64,000 nucleotides of DNA from an uncultured Christensenella sp. (GCA_905203015.1 CAJKUC010000009.1:1-64000); one strand, 5' to 3'. Shown: positions 24,863 to 33,999, counted from the stretch's first letter. Numbers and translations: made by a program. Notes: a model not told the origin generated them from the letters alone.

Positions 24863-27253
24863 TCATTCAACGATCGCGAGAGCGTTTAACGCGCGCGTAC
24901 AGGCAATATATTTTTCCGCTTTCGACATGTTTTTCACCACCGCCGCGACGCAGGTGAATTCGAGCCCTTTACTTTCATAAACGGTGAGAATATTGATTTT
25001 CGTACGGGAAAGCCTGCCCTTTTTGCTCACATCCCAATAACTTTTGCGCATATATTCGTCTTTATCTTGTTCCGTACAGATCACGGCTTTCAATCCCTTT
25101 TTATCGGCGAAAAACGCCGTGACGGCACGCGGAGAAATCGTCTCCACGGGGGGGCCGTCCACGCCGAACGCCACCATATCAGCGTCCACGTCGTTTTTCA
25201 CGTATTCCACGATCTGATTCGTATTGCGGTAGTTATTATTGAGTTTGTAAATATTTACGTCGCCGAAAGCGTTTTCCCAACTGCCAACGCCTCGATACGG
25301 CGTTACGTTCTGCTGTAAATCGCCGAAGACGTTGAACGCCGCGCGGGAATTTATCTTGCGAAGCAGCGCGTATTCGCCCGCGGAAATATCCTGCGCTTCG
25401 TCCACGAACACGAACGAATATGCGGGGCGCAATTCTTCCCCCGTCGCCGAAAGCAGGGCGCACAGCGCGTAACGATCGGAAGGATACAGCGCGCGGTTCG
25501 TCATGCCGTATTTCACTTTGCTCTTTTTAATCGTTTCGCGATAAAAATAGCGAAGCACATCGGTGAAATTTTCTCCCTTTCCGATGGCGGAAAACGTACT
25601 TTCTCCGCGCAAAAACGCGTAAAATTCGGAAAAAGCATCGTTCCTTTCCCCGATTTTTTCCACTTTCGCCGTCACCTTTTTTATTTCCGAAAGCAGTTCT
25701 TCTTTCGCCGCCAGGCGATCGGGAAACACATACGTTTCCACGCCGCCGATCGACTGTTTGTAGCGCTTCACGTCGGCGACTTCTTTTTCCACCGCCTGCG
25801 CCAGATCGGAAAGAGAAGAAAGCGCGTCGGTGCAGATTTCTTCCGTTTTTCTCGCAAGATACGCCGCGTTGTTGTAAAACGAACATATCTGCCTGAAAAA
25901 ATAAGCGGGAACGGACGATCTTTCTTCTTTCACCACGTTTTTCAGAAAATCGTTCACCACGGTGACCGCGTTCATCAGATAGCGGAAAGGCTTCGTATAA
26001 TATACGCCTCCGCCATCCTTTTTTTCTTTGATTTCGCCGAGCACGGCGCGGCGGATACGAAGCGAAGCGTTCTTCACCTTTTCGTACGCTTCGATCTGCT
26101 CGTCGGTGCGTTTTGCCAGAGCCTGTACGTATTCCGCACACTCCTGCCCCGTGAAAATGCCGTGCAGATCGTCGTAAGATTTATCCACTTTCTTTCTGAT
26201 ATCGCGCAAAAACGCGGGCGAATACAGATAAGCGAGATATTTTTCGCTCTCTTTCGACGAATAATCTATTTTGCTTTCCGCGTCGATCCCCGCATGCGAA
26301 AGCACTTTCGAGAAATACTGCCCTACCGTCATCGCACGCACTTTTTCAAGTTGCAGGATTTCGGCAAGTTCTTCGATAAACTCGTTGAACGAATCTCCCG
26401 GCGTGATTAACAGCACGTCCCTCGGGCGCACGTTTTCGTCGTTATACATAAGGTAGGAAAGGCGATGCAGCATCACCATCGTTTTTCCGCTGCCTGCGCA
26501 CCCCTGCAGCACGAAATTTTCGCGTTCCGGCAAAGAAATCACGGCATACTGCTTTTCCTGTATCGTTTCGATAATGTCGCGGATGTTCGTTTCTTCTTTT
26601 CTGCTTTTTAAAATTTCGCGAAGATACGGATCGAACAGAATTTCTTCGTCGCGCCCCGAAATTTCCTCCGGAGAAAGATATTCCCTTACGGAAAGAAATT
26701 CGTTTTTAAAGCCCTCCACTTTTCCCGCTTTTACGCGGAGCGCACGGCGCAACACCACTTTATAATCGTATTCGTTAATGGAAAAACGAACGCTGGATTT
26801 CTGATAATACCGCCTTGCGATCGGCGCGCGCCAATCCACGATTTCCAGCCGCATATCGCCGCGTTTGCCGATATAATAGGCGTTATATCCCTCTTTTTCG
26901 TCGGTGAGATCCATACGGGCAAAATACGGCTCGTCGAAAAACGGGCGGCATTTATCGATTTCGGCGATCAGGCGTTTCCTCTCTGCGGCAAGAGCCTTGA
27001 TACGGCAGTACGTTTCCGCGTTTTTACTGATTTTCGCGCGCAGAACGGCGAGTTCTTCGTCCGCTTCCGCAATCGATTTTTTCAAAGCATTGATCTTCGT
27101 CGCGCGAAGCATAATCAGCACCGCCTTTAAGTGCGATTCTTCGTAAAGGCGTTGTTTCTCGTCGTCTAAAAGGGATAAAAACCATTCTTTATCCGCGTTT
27201 TTTTTCGGATCGAGTATTTTTATGAAATTGTCCGTCTTGTTTCCGCCGTCCAT
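24863..27253 (-). CDS. helD: HelD-like UvrD-family ATPase (RNA polymerase recycling)
   Basis: A 796-residue superfamily 1 helicase-like ATPase. The order of parts matches HelD: an N-terminal charged coiled coil (about 38-105) that in characterised HelD enters RNA polymerase channels, then YYIGKRG and EIVDWRAPIARRYY, Walker A GCAGSGKTMVMLHRL near residue 251, VDEAQDISAGEYALLRKI, YRNTNQIVEYV, and a C-terminal VYESKGLEF and ACTRALNAL. HelD frees stalled RNA polymerase from DNA or nucleic acid. The ATG follows GGGGTGAAAG. It is a single-gene unit between parE-parC and argS. A general UvrD helicase role is the alternative. Confidence 0.85.
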   Translation of the reverse strand: MDGGNKTDNFIKILDPKKNADKEWFLSLLDDEKQRLYEESHLKAVLIMLRATKINALKKSIAEADEELAVLRAKISKNAETYCRIKALAAERKRLIAEIDKCRPFFDEPYFARMDLTDEKEGYNAYYIGKRGDMRLEIVDWRAPIARRYYQKSSVRFSINEYDYKVVLRRALRVKAGKVEGFKNEFLSVREYLSPEEISGRDEEILFDPYLREILKSRKEETNIRDIIETIQEKQYAVISLPERENFVLQGCAGSGKTMVMLHRLSYLMYNDENVRPRDVLLITPGDSFNEFIEELAEILQLEKVRAMTVGQYFSKVLSHAGIDAESKIDYSSKESEKYLAYLYSPAFLRDIRKKVDKSYDDLHGIFTGQECAEYVQALAKRTDEQIEAYEKVKNASLRIRRAVLGEIKEKKDGGGVYYTKPFRYLMNAVTVVNDFLKNVVKEERSSVPAYFFRQICSFYNNAAYLARKTEEICTDALSSLSDLAQAVEKEVADVKRYKQSIGGVETYVFPDRLAAKEELLSEIKKVTAKVEKIGERNDAFSEFYAFLRGESTFSAIGKGENFTDVLRYFYRETIKKSKVKYGMTNRALYPSDRYALCALLSATGEELRPAYSFVFVDEAQDISAGEYALLRKINSRAAFNVFGDLQQNVTPYRGVGSWENAFGDVNIYKLNNNYRNTNQIVEYVKNDVDADMVAFGVDGPPVETISPRAVTAFFADKKGLKAVICTEQDKDEYMRKSYWDVSKKGRLSRTKINILTVYESKGLEFTCVAAVVKNMSKAEKYIACTRALNALAIVE

Positions 27254-27401
27254 CTTTCACCCCGAATTATCGGCGACCCCCGTAAAAACTTACAAGCCCG
27301 CCTCCGTCGCGCGGCGCGCCGCATATGCGCCCGCTTACTTTCTATAATACCATACTTTTTGTAAAAGTCAAAGAATTTTTCCCCTTTTTCGGAAAAATGA
27401 C

Positions 27402-27437
27402 AAAAAACGCCCTTTTTCTATCCGAAAGAGCGTTTTT
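27402..27437 (-). terminator. Intrinsic terminator after argS
   Basis: On the minus strand AAAAACGC (rc of 27430-27437) pairs with GCGTTTTTT (rc of 27402-27410), with an inner CTTT/AAAG pairing and a T tail. The T run on the other strand could also stop antisense reading. The rest of 27254-27536 holds no gene. Confidence 0.7.
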
Positions 27438-27536
27438 CGCGTAGCCGTCTTTTATCGCAATCCGTTTTTTCGTAAGCCTTGCGGCGACGAAGAACGCCTT
27501 GTGCCGAACTTATTTTTTGATCGGCAAATATTGCCG

Positions 27537-29243
27537 TTACATTTTATCGGGCATGGAAATGCCGAGCAACGCAAAAGCGTTGGTGAGAACGCGCGCCGTA
27601 GCGGCGGTGAGATCGAGGCGGAATGCCTTTTTGTTTTCGTCCTCCGCGGAAAGAATTTTGCAATCAAAATAAAATTTATTGAATTTCTGCGAAAGATCCA
27701 CGGCATAACGCGCGATAAACGACGGCTCGTATTTTTCCGCCGCTTCGCGTACGGTATCGGGAAAATCCGCAAGCGCTTTCGCAAGATCCGTTTCCGCCTC
27801 GTTCAAAGCGAAATCAAGCGTATAGCCGCGCGATTTTTCCGCAGCGACGCCCGCTTTCTGCAACACCGATTTCGCGCGGGCGCAGGTGTACTGTACGTAC
27901 ACGCTCGTTTCCCCGTCGAAATTCAGCACTTTATCGTAAGAAAATACGATGTCTTTTATTTTACTGTTATACAGCGCGCCGAAAATCACTGCGCCTACGC
28001 CCACCTGCTCGGCGATTTTCGCTTTTTCTTCGCCCTGCAACGAGGGATTCTTTTCGCTGATGATCTCGTACGCTTTTTCGATACAACGACGGATTACGTC
28101 TTCGAGGAACACCACGTTGCCCTTTCTCGTGGACATCGTGCCCTCTTCCAGCGACACCATGCCGTACGCCACGTGCACGAGATCCTTCGCCCAGTCTTTC
28201 CCCATGAGTTCCAGTACTTTGAAAAACTGTTTGAAATGCAGATTCTGCTGATACGCCACAACGTACAGACATTTATAAAAATCGTACGTCTGTTTGCGAT
28301 AAATCGCAGCCGCCATATCGCGCGTGGCATAAAGCGACGTGCCGTCGGATTTTAAAATGATACAGGGCGGCATCCCGTATTCTTCGAGATCCACCACCTG
28401 CGCGCCGCGGCTTTCTTTTAAAAGCCCCTTCTCTTTGAGTTCGTCTACCACGGGCTGCATTTTATCGGAATAAAAACTCTCGCCCGCATACGAATCGAAG
28501 CGAATATCCAGAAGATCGTAAATCTTCTGCACGTCTTTCAGCGTAAGTTCTTTGAACCAACGGAAAAGCGCGAGACATTCTTCGTCTTTTTCTTCGATTT
28601 TTTTGAAATAGGCACGGGCTTCGTCGTCGAGCGCGGGATCTGTTTCGGCCTCGCGGTGAAAACGTACGTATAACTCGTTCAGAGCGCGGATTCCGCCTTT
28701 TTGCACCGTCTCTTTATCTCCCCAACGTTTATAGGCGGAAATGAGTTTTCCGAATTGCGTGCCGTAATCGCCAAGGTGATTGATTCCCACCGTTTTATAG
28801 CCGAGGAAAGACAAAATACGATACAACGCCCCGCCGAGCACCGTGGTGGACAAATGCCCGATATGGAAGGGCTTCGCGATATTGATCGAAGAATAATCGA
28901 TACAGATCGTCTTTCCTGCGCCGATCGTATCCGAGCCGTATTTTTCGCCTTCTTCCGCGATTTTATCCAGCGTCGTTTTCACGAACGCCGTGCGGTCGAT
29001 GGAAAAATTCAGATAGCCGTTCACGGCGGATACGCCGCAGATCACATGATCCGTAGGATAGGCATTTTTCAGATCCTCCGCGATCTGCACGGGCGGTTTT
29101 CTTAAAATTTTCGCGAATTTGAAGCAGGGAAGAGCGAAATCCCCCATATCGTTCGTGGGCGGCACGGAGAGATACGAAGCGATCTCTTCGGGCGTAACGC
29201 CGTCGATTTTGATTCTTTCCGCAATGTATTTTTTGTAATCCAT
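27537..29243 (-). CDS. argS: Arginine-tRNA ligase
   Basis: A 568-residue class I aminoacyl-tRNA synthetase charging tRNA-Arg. The N-terminal Add-1 domain contacts the tRNA D loop. The HIGH motif lies in KPFHIGHLSTTVLGG and the KMSK-equivalent is TMSTRKGNV, as expected for ArgRS, which often lacks the second Lys. The C-terminal DALR anticodon-binding domain ends with ALLGISMPDKM. Length is normal. The ATG has GGAGGG, spaced a little far. No T-box leader is visible in the 269-bp gap to ychF; the promoter is the minus-strand half of a symmetric divergent pair. Confidence 0.96.
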   Translation of the reverse strand: MDYKKYIAERIKIDGVTPEEIASYLSVPPTNDMGDFALPCFKFAKILRKPPVQIAEDLKNAYPTDHVICGVSAVNGYLNFSIDRTAFVKTTLDKIAEEGEKYGSDTIGAGKTICIDYSSINIAKPFHIGHLSTTVLGGALYRILSFLGYKTVGINHLGDYGTQFGKLISAYKRWGDKETVQKGGIRALNELYVRFHREAETDPALDDEARAYFKKIEEKDEECLALFRWFKELTLKDVQKIYDLLDIRFDSYAGESFYSDKMQPVVDELKEKGLLKESRGAQVVDLEEYGMPPCIILKSDGTSLYATRDMAAAIYRKQTYDFYKCLYVVAYQQNLHFKQFFKVLELMGKDWAKDLVHVAYGMVSLEEGTMSTRKGNVVFLEDVIRRCIEKAYEIISEKNPSLQGEEKAKIAEQVGVGAVIFGALYNSKIKDIVFSYDKVLNFDGETSVYVQYTCARAKSVLQKAGVAAEKSRGYTLDFALNEAETDLAKALADFPDTVREAAEKYEPSFIARYAVDLSQKFNKFYFDCKILSAEDENKKAFRLDLTAATARVLTNAFALLGISMPDKM

Positions 29244-29312
29244 GATTAAAAACGAACCCTCCGCCGATCGGAGCCGACCTTTGCGACGCCGAATTTTTGT
29301 TTTTCAAAAGAT

Positions 29313-29341
29313 ATATTAACATATTTTTCAAAAATAAGCAA
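29313..29341 (-). promoter_or_regulatory. argS promoter
   Basis: TTGCTT (29336-29341) and TAATAT (29313-29318) on the minus strand with 17-base spacing. The -35 box lies in the left arm of a perfect 11-bp inverted repeat (29331-29341 with 29349-29359) whose right arm holds the ychF -35 box. Confidence 0.65.
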
Positions 29342-29348
29342 GTTTAAT

Positions 29349-29377
29349 TTGCTTATTTTCGCATTTTATATTATAAT
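29349..29377 (+). promoter_or_regulatory. ychF promoter
   Basis: TTGCTT (29349-29354) and TATAAT (29372-29377) with 17-base spacing, divergent from the argS promoter and sharing its inverted repeat. Confidence 0.75.
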
Positions 29378-29512
29378 TATAGAGATCCGTCGCGCATAAA
29401 GGAGCAAACGCTATACGGAAGAAAATTTCCTTCTGCGGTTGAAAAATCTTTTACGCGGTCTTTTACGCGGACGGAAACGACATCTCAAATCATTTAAGGA
29501 AGTAAGAAACAT

Positions 29513-30628
29513 ATGAAACTCGGAGTTGTAGGCTTGCCCAACGTGGGAAAATCCACGCTGTTTAACGCCATCACGCACGCAGGCGCGGAATGCGCCAATT
29601 ATCCTTTCTGCACGATCGAACCGAACGTAGGCGTAGTGGCCGTGCCGGACGAGCGGCTCGACAAACTCGCCGCGCTCTATTCAAGCAAAAAAGTCACCCC
29701 CGCCGTGATCGAATTCGTGGATATAGCGGGACTGGTGAAAGGCGCTTCGCACGGAGAAGGGCTCGGCAACAAATTCCTTTCGCATATCCGCGAGGTAGAC
29801 GCGATCGTGCACGTAGTGAGATGTTTTGAAGATTCAAACATCACGCACGTGGAAAATTCCATCGATCCCGTACGCGATATACAAACGATCAATCTCGAAC
29901 TGATTCTTTCCGACATGGAAACCGTACAGACGCGTATGAACAAAGTGAAAAACAACGCGAAAGGCGGCGCGGACAAAAAAGCCGCGGAAGAATACGCGTT
30001 CCTCGAAAAAATCTACGCGTTTCTCGAAAAGGAGAACCCCGCGCGTAACTTCCCCGTGGAAGAAAAAGACGAGGAATTCATGCAGAATCTTTTTCTTCTC
30101 ACTTCCAAGCCCGTATTATACGCCGCCAACATCAAGGAAACGGATATGGGGAAAGACGAAGATTCCCTGCCGTTCGTGGTGCAGGTGAAAAAATTCGCCG
30201 CGGAAGAAGGCAGCGAAGTGCTTGTGATCTGCGCTAAAACGGAAGAAGAACTTTCGATGATGGAAGCAGACGACAAAGCGCTGTTTATGGAAGAATTCGG
30301 GCTTGGCGAAAGCGGGCTGGACAGGCTGATCAAAAAATCCTATTCCCTTTTGGGGCTGATTTCCTTCCTTACGGCAGGCGAAAAAGAAAGCCGCGCATGG
30401 ACGATCACGAAAGGCACGAAAGCGCCGCAGGCGGCGGGAAAAATTCACTCCGATTTCGAGCGGGGCTTTATCCGCGCCGACGTGGTGAACTGGGAAGTGC
30501 TTTTAAACCTCGGCAGCCTCGTTGCGGCAAAGGAAAAAGGAAAGGTACGTTCCGAAGGCAAAGAATACGTGATGCAGGACGGCGACGTCGTGGAATTTTT
30601 CTTCAACGTTTCAAAGAGCACGAAATAA
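29513..30628 (+). CDS. ychF: Redox-regulated ATPase YchF (Obg family)
   Basis: A 371-residue P-loop protein of the Obg family that prefers ATP and binds ribosomes. Walker A is GLPNVGKSTLFNAIT at residue 6-20, the G2/G3 region has NYPFCTIEPNVG and DIAGLVKGASHGEGLGN, and the altered G4 is LYAANIKETD in place of NKxD. A helical insertion follows G3, and a TGS domain ends the protein. The ATG has AAGGAAG upstream. It is a single-gene unit ending at the bidirectional terminator shared with radC. Confidence 0.96.
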   Translation: MKLGVVGLPNVGKSTLFNAITHAGAECANYPFCTIEPNVGVVAVPDERLDKLAALYSSKKVTPAVIEFVDIAGLVKGASHGEGLGNKFLSHIREVDAIVHVVRCFEDSNITHVENSIDPVRDIQTINLELILSDMETVQTRMNKVKNNAKGGADKKAAEEYAFLEKIYAFLEKENPARNFPVEEKDEEFMQNLFLLTSKPVLYAANIKETDMGKDEDSLPFVVQVKKFAAEEGSEVLVICAKTEEELSMMEADDKALFMEEFGLGESGLDRLIKKSYSLLGLISFLTAGEKESRAWTITKGTKAPQAAGKIHSDFERGFIRADVVNWEVLLNLGSLVAAKEKGKVRSEGKEYVMQDGDVVEFFFNVSKSTK

Positions 30629-30685
30629 TTTTTCGCCTCGGCGTAAAGCGATTCCGCCGTGCCGCGTATCGCGCTTCTCTCCTTA

Positions 30686-30735
30686 TAAAAAACATGCGTT
30701 GTTCCCCCTTTTACGGGAAACAACGCGTTTTTATT
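30686..30735. terminator. Bidirectional terminator between ychF and radC
   Basis: GCGTTGTTCCC (from 30696) pairs with GGGAAACAACGC (to 30726) with one bulged base, flanked by A and T runs on both sides. Confidence 0.8.
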
Positions 30736-30769
30736 TTATCATATCTCCGATATAACGTCGCCGTACTTT

Positions 30770-31681
30770 TCAAAAAGGCAATTCCTTGTCGGAAGAATAA
30801 AACGATTTTCCTTTCAATGCATGAAGAATATGATCCTCTTTTATTTTGCCGCGCATTTTTTCGTTTTCGCGTTTTAATTTTTCAAGGCGCGCCTCCTGCG
30901 CTTCTTTGCTTCTCCTCATGGCCTCCGCCTCTTCACGCTGGCGCCTCGTCGCTTCGGCGAAGCGTTCGGAATTTTCCAGAATCGCATTGATGGAATATTC
31001 TTTGCTGATATGCGCCATTTCGCCCGCCGCGTGATAACTGTACACGTCTTTCTTGTAACCCACCACGTAATGATCGCAAAGCAGTACGTCGTGAGAACTG
31101 CACAACGTCACCATTTTCTTCGTTGTGTCGTCGTCCGCTTTCGACGGTTTGCACGAGGCGGACGGATGATTATGCACTAAAATCACGCCGCTCGGCTTAT
31201 TCAACGCGATCGCTTCGGCAATATCGCAGGCAGGAACGGAAACGGCGTTTTCGCTTAACCCCTCAAAACGTTTTCTGAAAATAATATTCGTATGTTTATT
31301 CAGAAGATATACGTCGAAAACTTCCACTCTTCTGTGTGCATATTCTTTTACGACGTAATCCCTGAACGCCGCCGTTTCAAAATGCGACGGATACGCGATC
31401 CCTTCGCCGGGACGGTAATTTTCGTAAAACTTGCCGATACATTTCAGATAAGCGGCGATGCTTTCGCCTATCCCGTCGATCGCCGTAAGTTTTGAAATCG
31501 GCGCGGCGAAAATATTTTCTATGCTTCCGAAAGCGGAAAGCAATTTATGCGCCAGCGGATTGGTGTTTTTACGCGGCAGTGCGTTGAACAACAATAATTC
31601 CAGCCACTCGTGCTCTTCCAGTGCGTTTTTATCTATTTTTGCGATCAGTCTGCTCCTGTGCCCCTCATGTTCGTTTGACAT
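30770..31681 (-). CDS. radC: RadC/JAB-domain protein
   Basis: A 303-residue RadC family protein. An N-terminal helix-hairpin-helix region (SKLTAIDGIGESIAAYL) precedes the JAB/MPN metalloprotease-like domain with VHNHPSASCKPSKADDD, the His-x-His...Asp metal motif. Despite the name, the cellular role of RadC is not settled. The C-terminus carries an unusual extra charged coiled coil (about 255-300, rich in Arg, Glu and Lys), not usual for RadC. The start at the ATG 31679-31681 is preferred to an upstream TTG, which has no ribosome binding site. Confidence 0.88.
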   Translation of the reverse strand: MSNEHEGHRSRLIAKIDKNALEEHEWLELLLFNALPRKNTNPLAHKLLSAFGSIENIFAAPISKLTAIDGIGESIAAYLKCIGKFYENYRPGEGIAYPSHFETAAFRDYVVKEYAHRRVEVFDVYLLNKHTNIIFRKRFEGLSENAVSVPACDIAEAIALNKPSGVILVHNHPSASCKPSKADDDTTKKMVTLCSSHDVLLCDHYVVGYKKDVYSYHAAGEMAHISKEYSINAILENSERFAEATRRQREEAEAMRRSKEAQEARLEKLKRENEKMRGKIKEDHILHALKGKSFYSSDKELPF

Positions 31682-31724
31682 ACTTTTCGATATAAACCCC
31701 TTGCCCGTAAATATCAATGTAAAT

Positions 31725-31753
31725 ATTTTATCATATTACACGCGTGGTGTCAA
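31725..31753 (-). promoter_or_regulatory. radC promoter
   Basis: TTGACA (31748-31753) and TAAAAT (31725-31730) on the minus strand with 17-base spacing. Confidence 0.75.
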
Positions 31754-31865
31754 AAGTTTTCAGCATTATTTTCGCAAAAAACCCAAAAAAATTTCACTTT
31801 TTTATCAAATATTTCTTTTATTTTTCTTTATTTTCTCCCACGGCGGGCGATTCAGCCTTCTCCGC

Positions 31866-31894
31866 TTGACTTTTTGCGGGCGTTTTGCTATACT
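31866..31894 (+). promoter_or_regulatory. Promoter of the sfp-like gene
   Basis: TTGACT (31866-31871) and TATACT (31889-31894), 17 bases apart. The predicted transcription start falls at the ATG (31901), so the mRNA would have no leader. Confidence 0.7.
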
Positions 31895-31900
31895 GTATTT

Positions 31901-32440
31901 ATGGCAGAATTATATTATGCAAAGCGTTCGGGGACATCCGCGGATTTCGTTGCCTTCGTATTGAAACGCTATTACGGATACGATAACGTACGTTTTTCGC
32001 GCAACGAACACGGAAAACCGTTTTGCGACGCGCCGCTTGAATTTTCCCTTTCGCATACGGATGATTATTTCTTTCTCGGCGTTTCGGAAAACGAAATCGG
32101 AACGGACGCGGAAAACATATTCCGACACGGAAACTTCGATCCGATCCTTGCGCGGTTATCTGCGGAAGAACAAAGAAAAGCGGCTTCTTCCCGCGAAGAA
32201 TTTTTAAAATTATGGACGATGCGCGAAGCCACGGCAAAATATCTTTCCCTGCCCGTATTCGCTTCTTTGAAACGTCTGTGCTTTCTGCCTGATGAAAACG
32301 GAAACGAAGATCTTCGCCCCGTACTGGACGGAACTCCTTTAAACGTTACGATCGAACGGATCGAAACGGAAAATTGCTTCGCATGTTTATGCATGCGGAA
32401 AAACGAAAAAATCGAAACCATCGTGCGCGCGGATTATTGA
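31901..32440 (+). CDS. 4'-phosphopantetheinyl transferase (Sfp-like)
   Basis: A 179-residue enzyme of the Sfp/AcpT superfamily that moves the phosphopantetheine arm of CoA onto carrier proteins. The motifs are PLEFSLSHTDDYFFLGVS, EIGTDAENIF (magnesium-binding Asp and Glu) and FLKLWTMREATAKYL (the W-x-x-[KR]-E-A motif with Arg). It is short compared with Sfp, about half of one pseudodimer arm missing loops. The start MAELYYAK is the only ATG after the promoter; the open frame upstream covers the promoter itself. No synthase genes are nearby, so it may serve the fatty-acid carrier protein. Confidence 0.85.
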   Translation: MAELYYAKRSGTSADFVAFVLKRYYGYDNVRFSRNEHGKPFCDAPLEFSLSHTDDYFFLGVSENEIGTDAENIFRHGNFDPILARLSAEEQRKAASSREEFLKLWTMREATAKYLSLPVFASLKRLCFLPDENGNEDLRPVLDGTPLNVTIERIETENCFACLCMRKNEKIETIVRADY

Positions 32441-32477
32441 ATCGCTTTGATTGAATCTCTCCGATTGAATCGTTCCG
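32436..32477 (+). repeat. Three tandem 14-bp repeats
   Basis: Three head-to-tail units starting ATTGAATC at 32436, 32450 and 32464 span the sfp-like stop codon and the gap to mtnN. Units differ at a few of their last six bases. Confidence 0.75.
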
Positions 32478-32518
32478 ATTCCCGCCGCACAAAAAAATAA
32501 AACTTTACGAGGTATATT

Positions 32519-33178
32519 ATGATCGCTGCTGTAATCGCCATGGAAAGCGAAGCGGAAATTCTTTTGCACAACGCGCGGATCGCCGCGCAAAAAACGATTT
32601 GCGGGAAAAAGACGTACGAGGGCGAAGCCTACGGAAAGCAATTCGTTCTGATCGTCTGCGGCGTAGGAAAGGTAAATGCGGCGATCGGCGCAACGATCGC
32701 CCTTACGCTTTATTCTCCCGAGGCGATTTTAAATTTCGGCGTGGCGGGCGGACTGAACGAAAAAACGTCGCTTTGCGCCGTCTACGCCATAGATAAAGCC
32801 GTGCAATTCGATTTCGATCTTACGCAACTCAACGGCGGGCAGATCGGCACGCTGGACGAATACACGGAAAATTATCTTTCCTTTGCCACGCATCCGCTTT
32901 CCCTCGAAAAACGCGCACTCGGCTCTTCCGATCGCTTCAACGATTCGCGCGCCGATTACGAATTGCTTACGAAAACGCTGAAAGCGGACATCCGCGACAT
33001 GGAAGGCGCGGCGATTTTACAGGCGGCGAAAAGCGCGGGAGTGAAAGCCTTTTCCGTAAAGGCGATTTCCGACGTGGCGGGCAGCGGCAGCACGACGGAA
33101 CAGTTTCTGAAAAACAAAGCCGCGGCGCTTGCAAATCTGGAAAAAGCGTTGCCCGGAATCTTTGCGGCTATCGATTGA
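32519..33178 (+). CDS. mtnN: 5'-methylthioadenosine/S-adenosylhomocysteine nucleosidase
   Basis: A 219-residue PNP/UDP-type nucleosidase that hydrolyses MTA and SAH, clearing by-products of methylation and polyamine synthesis and feeding the activated methyl cycle. Family marks are MIAAVIAMESEAEIL with the catalytic Glu near residue 12, VCGVGKVNAAIGAT, NFGVAGGLN, DMEGAAILQAA (ribose-binding Met-Glu) and VKAISDVAGSG with the catalytic Asp. Length is about 10 residues below the usual size. The ATG has GAGGT upstream. It lies between the sfp-like gene and ung on the same strand. Confidence 0.95.
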   Translation: MIAAVIAMESEAEILLHNARIAAQKTICGKKTYEGEAYGKQFVLIVCGVGKVNAAIGATIALTLYSPEAILNFGVAGGLNEKTSLCAVYAIDKAVQFDFDLTQLNGGQIGTLDEYTENYLSFATHPLSLEKRALGSSDRFNDSRADYELLTKTLKADIRDMEGAAILQAAKSAGVKAFSVKAISDVAGSGSTTEQFLKNKAAALANLEKALPGIFAAID

Positions 33179-33253
33179 CAAACCGATCGACTTATCAAAA
33201 ACAAATCAATCATATACGAAAAACTTAAACCTGCAACGAAAGAGGAAAAAATT

Positions 33254-33922
33254 ATGGTGGATCTCGGCGACTGGAACGAAATTTTAGCCCCGCTTTTTCA
33301 AAGCGAAGAATATAAAAAAATCCGTCGGTTTCTTATCGACGAATACAATAATCATACGGTGTACCCCGATATGTACGATTTATACAATTGTTTTCGCTAT
33401 ACGCCGTTTTCATCGCTGCGCGTCGTGCTTTTGGGTCAGGATCCCTATCATAACGAAGGGCAGGCGCACGGGCTGTGTTTTTCCGTAAAAGACGGCGTGG
33501 AGCCGCCCCCTTCCCTCGTAAATATTTTCAAAGAACTGAAAGACGACCTCGGCTACGAGCCGCCGAAAAGCGGCAATCTAACGAAATGGGCGAAAGAAGG
33601 CGTGCTTCTTATGAACACTTCGCTCACCGTGCGCGCGCATATGGCAAACTCTCACTCCAAATGCGGCTGGTCGTGGTTTACCGACAACGTGATCCGTCTG
33701 ATTTCCGAAAAGAAAGAACACGTGGTGTTCATCCTCTGGGGCGGAAACGCGCGCAGCAAAAAACCGCTGATCGATCAGACGAAGCATCTTATTTTGGAGT
33801 GCGCGCACCCCTCGCCCCTTTCGGCATACAACGGATTTTTCGGTTGCAGACACTTTTCAAAGACGAACGAGTATCTTACGGCGCACAATCTTCCCCCGAT
33901 CGACTGGAATCTGAACGATTAA
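33254..33922 (+). CDS. ung: Uracil-DNA glycosylase
   Basis: A 222-residue family 1 glycosylase that excises uracil from DNA and starts base-excision repair. The water-activating loop is LLGQDPYHNEGQAHG (Asp63), the uracil-binding loop is LMNTSLTVR, and the Leu-intercalation loop is AHPSPLSAYNGFFGCRHF with the catalytic His. Length is normal. The ATG has GAGG upstream. It follows mtnN by 75 bp and ends before the stem at 33953-33999. Confidence 0.97.
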   Translation: MVDLGDWNEILAPLFQSEEYKKIRRFLIDEYNNHTVYPDMYDLYNCFRYTPFSSLRVVLLGQDPYHNEGQAHGLCFSVKDGVEPPPSLVNIFKELKDDLGYEPPKSGNLTKWAKEGVLLMNTSLTVRAHMANSHSKCGWSWFTDNVIRLISEKKEHVVFILWGGNARSKKPLIDQTKHLILECAHPSPLSAYNGFFGCRHFSKTNEYLTAHNLPPIDWNLND

Positions 33923-33952
33923 ATCGCTTTAGATTTTCTTTTTAACGCTTAA

Positions 33953-33999
33953 AAGACCTCCCTTTTTCCGCACGGATATGTACGGACCCGGGAGGTCTT
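33953..33999. terminator. Terminator-like stem between ung and tcdA
   Basis: AAGACCTCCC (33953-33962) pairs perfectly with GGGAGGTCTT (33990-33999), with an inner TCCG/CGGA pair. T tracts on both sides are short, so termination strength is uncertain. Confidence 0.6.

Noticed and set aside
29244..29512. T-box riboswitch upstream of argS
   Set aside because: The leader from the argS promoter is only about 60 bases and has no T-box sequence or terminator.
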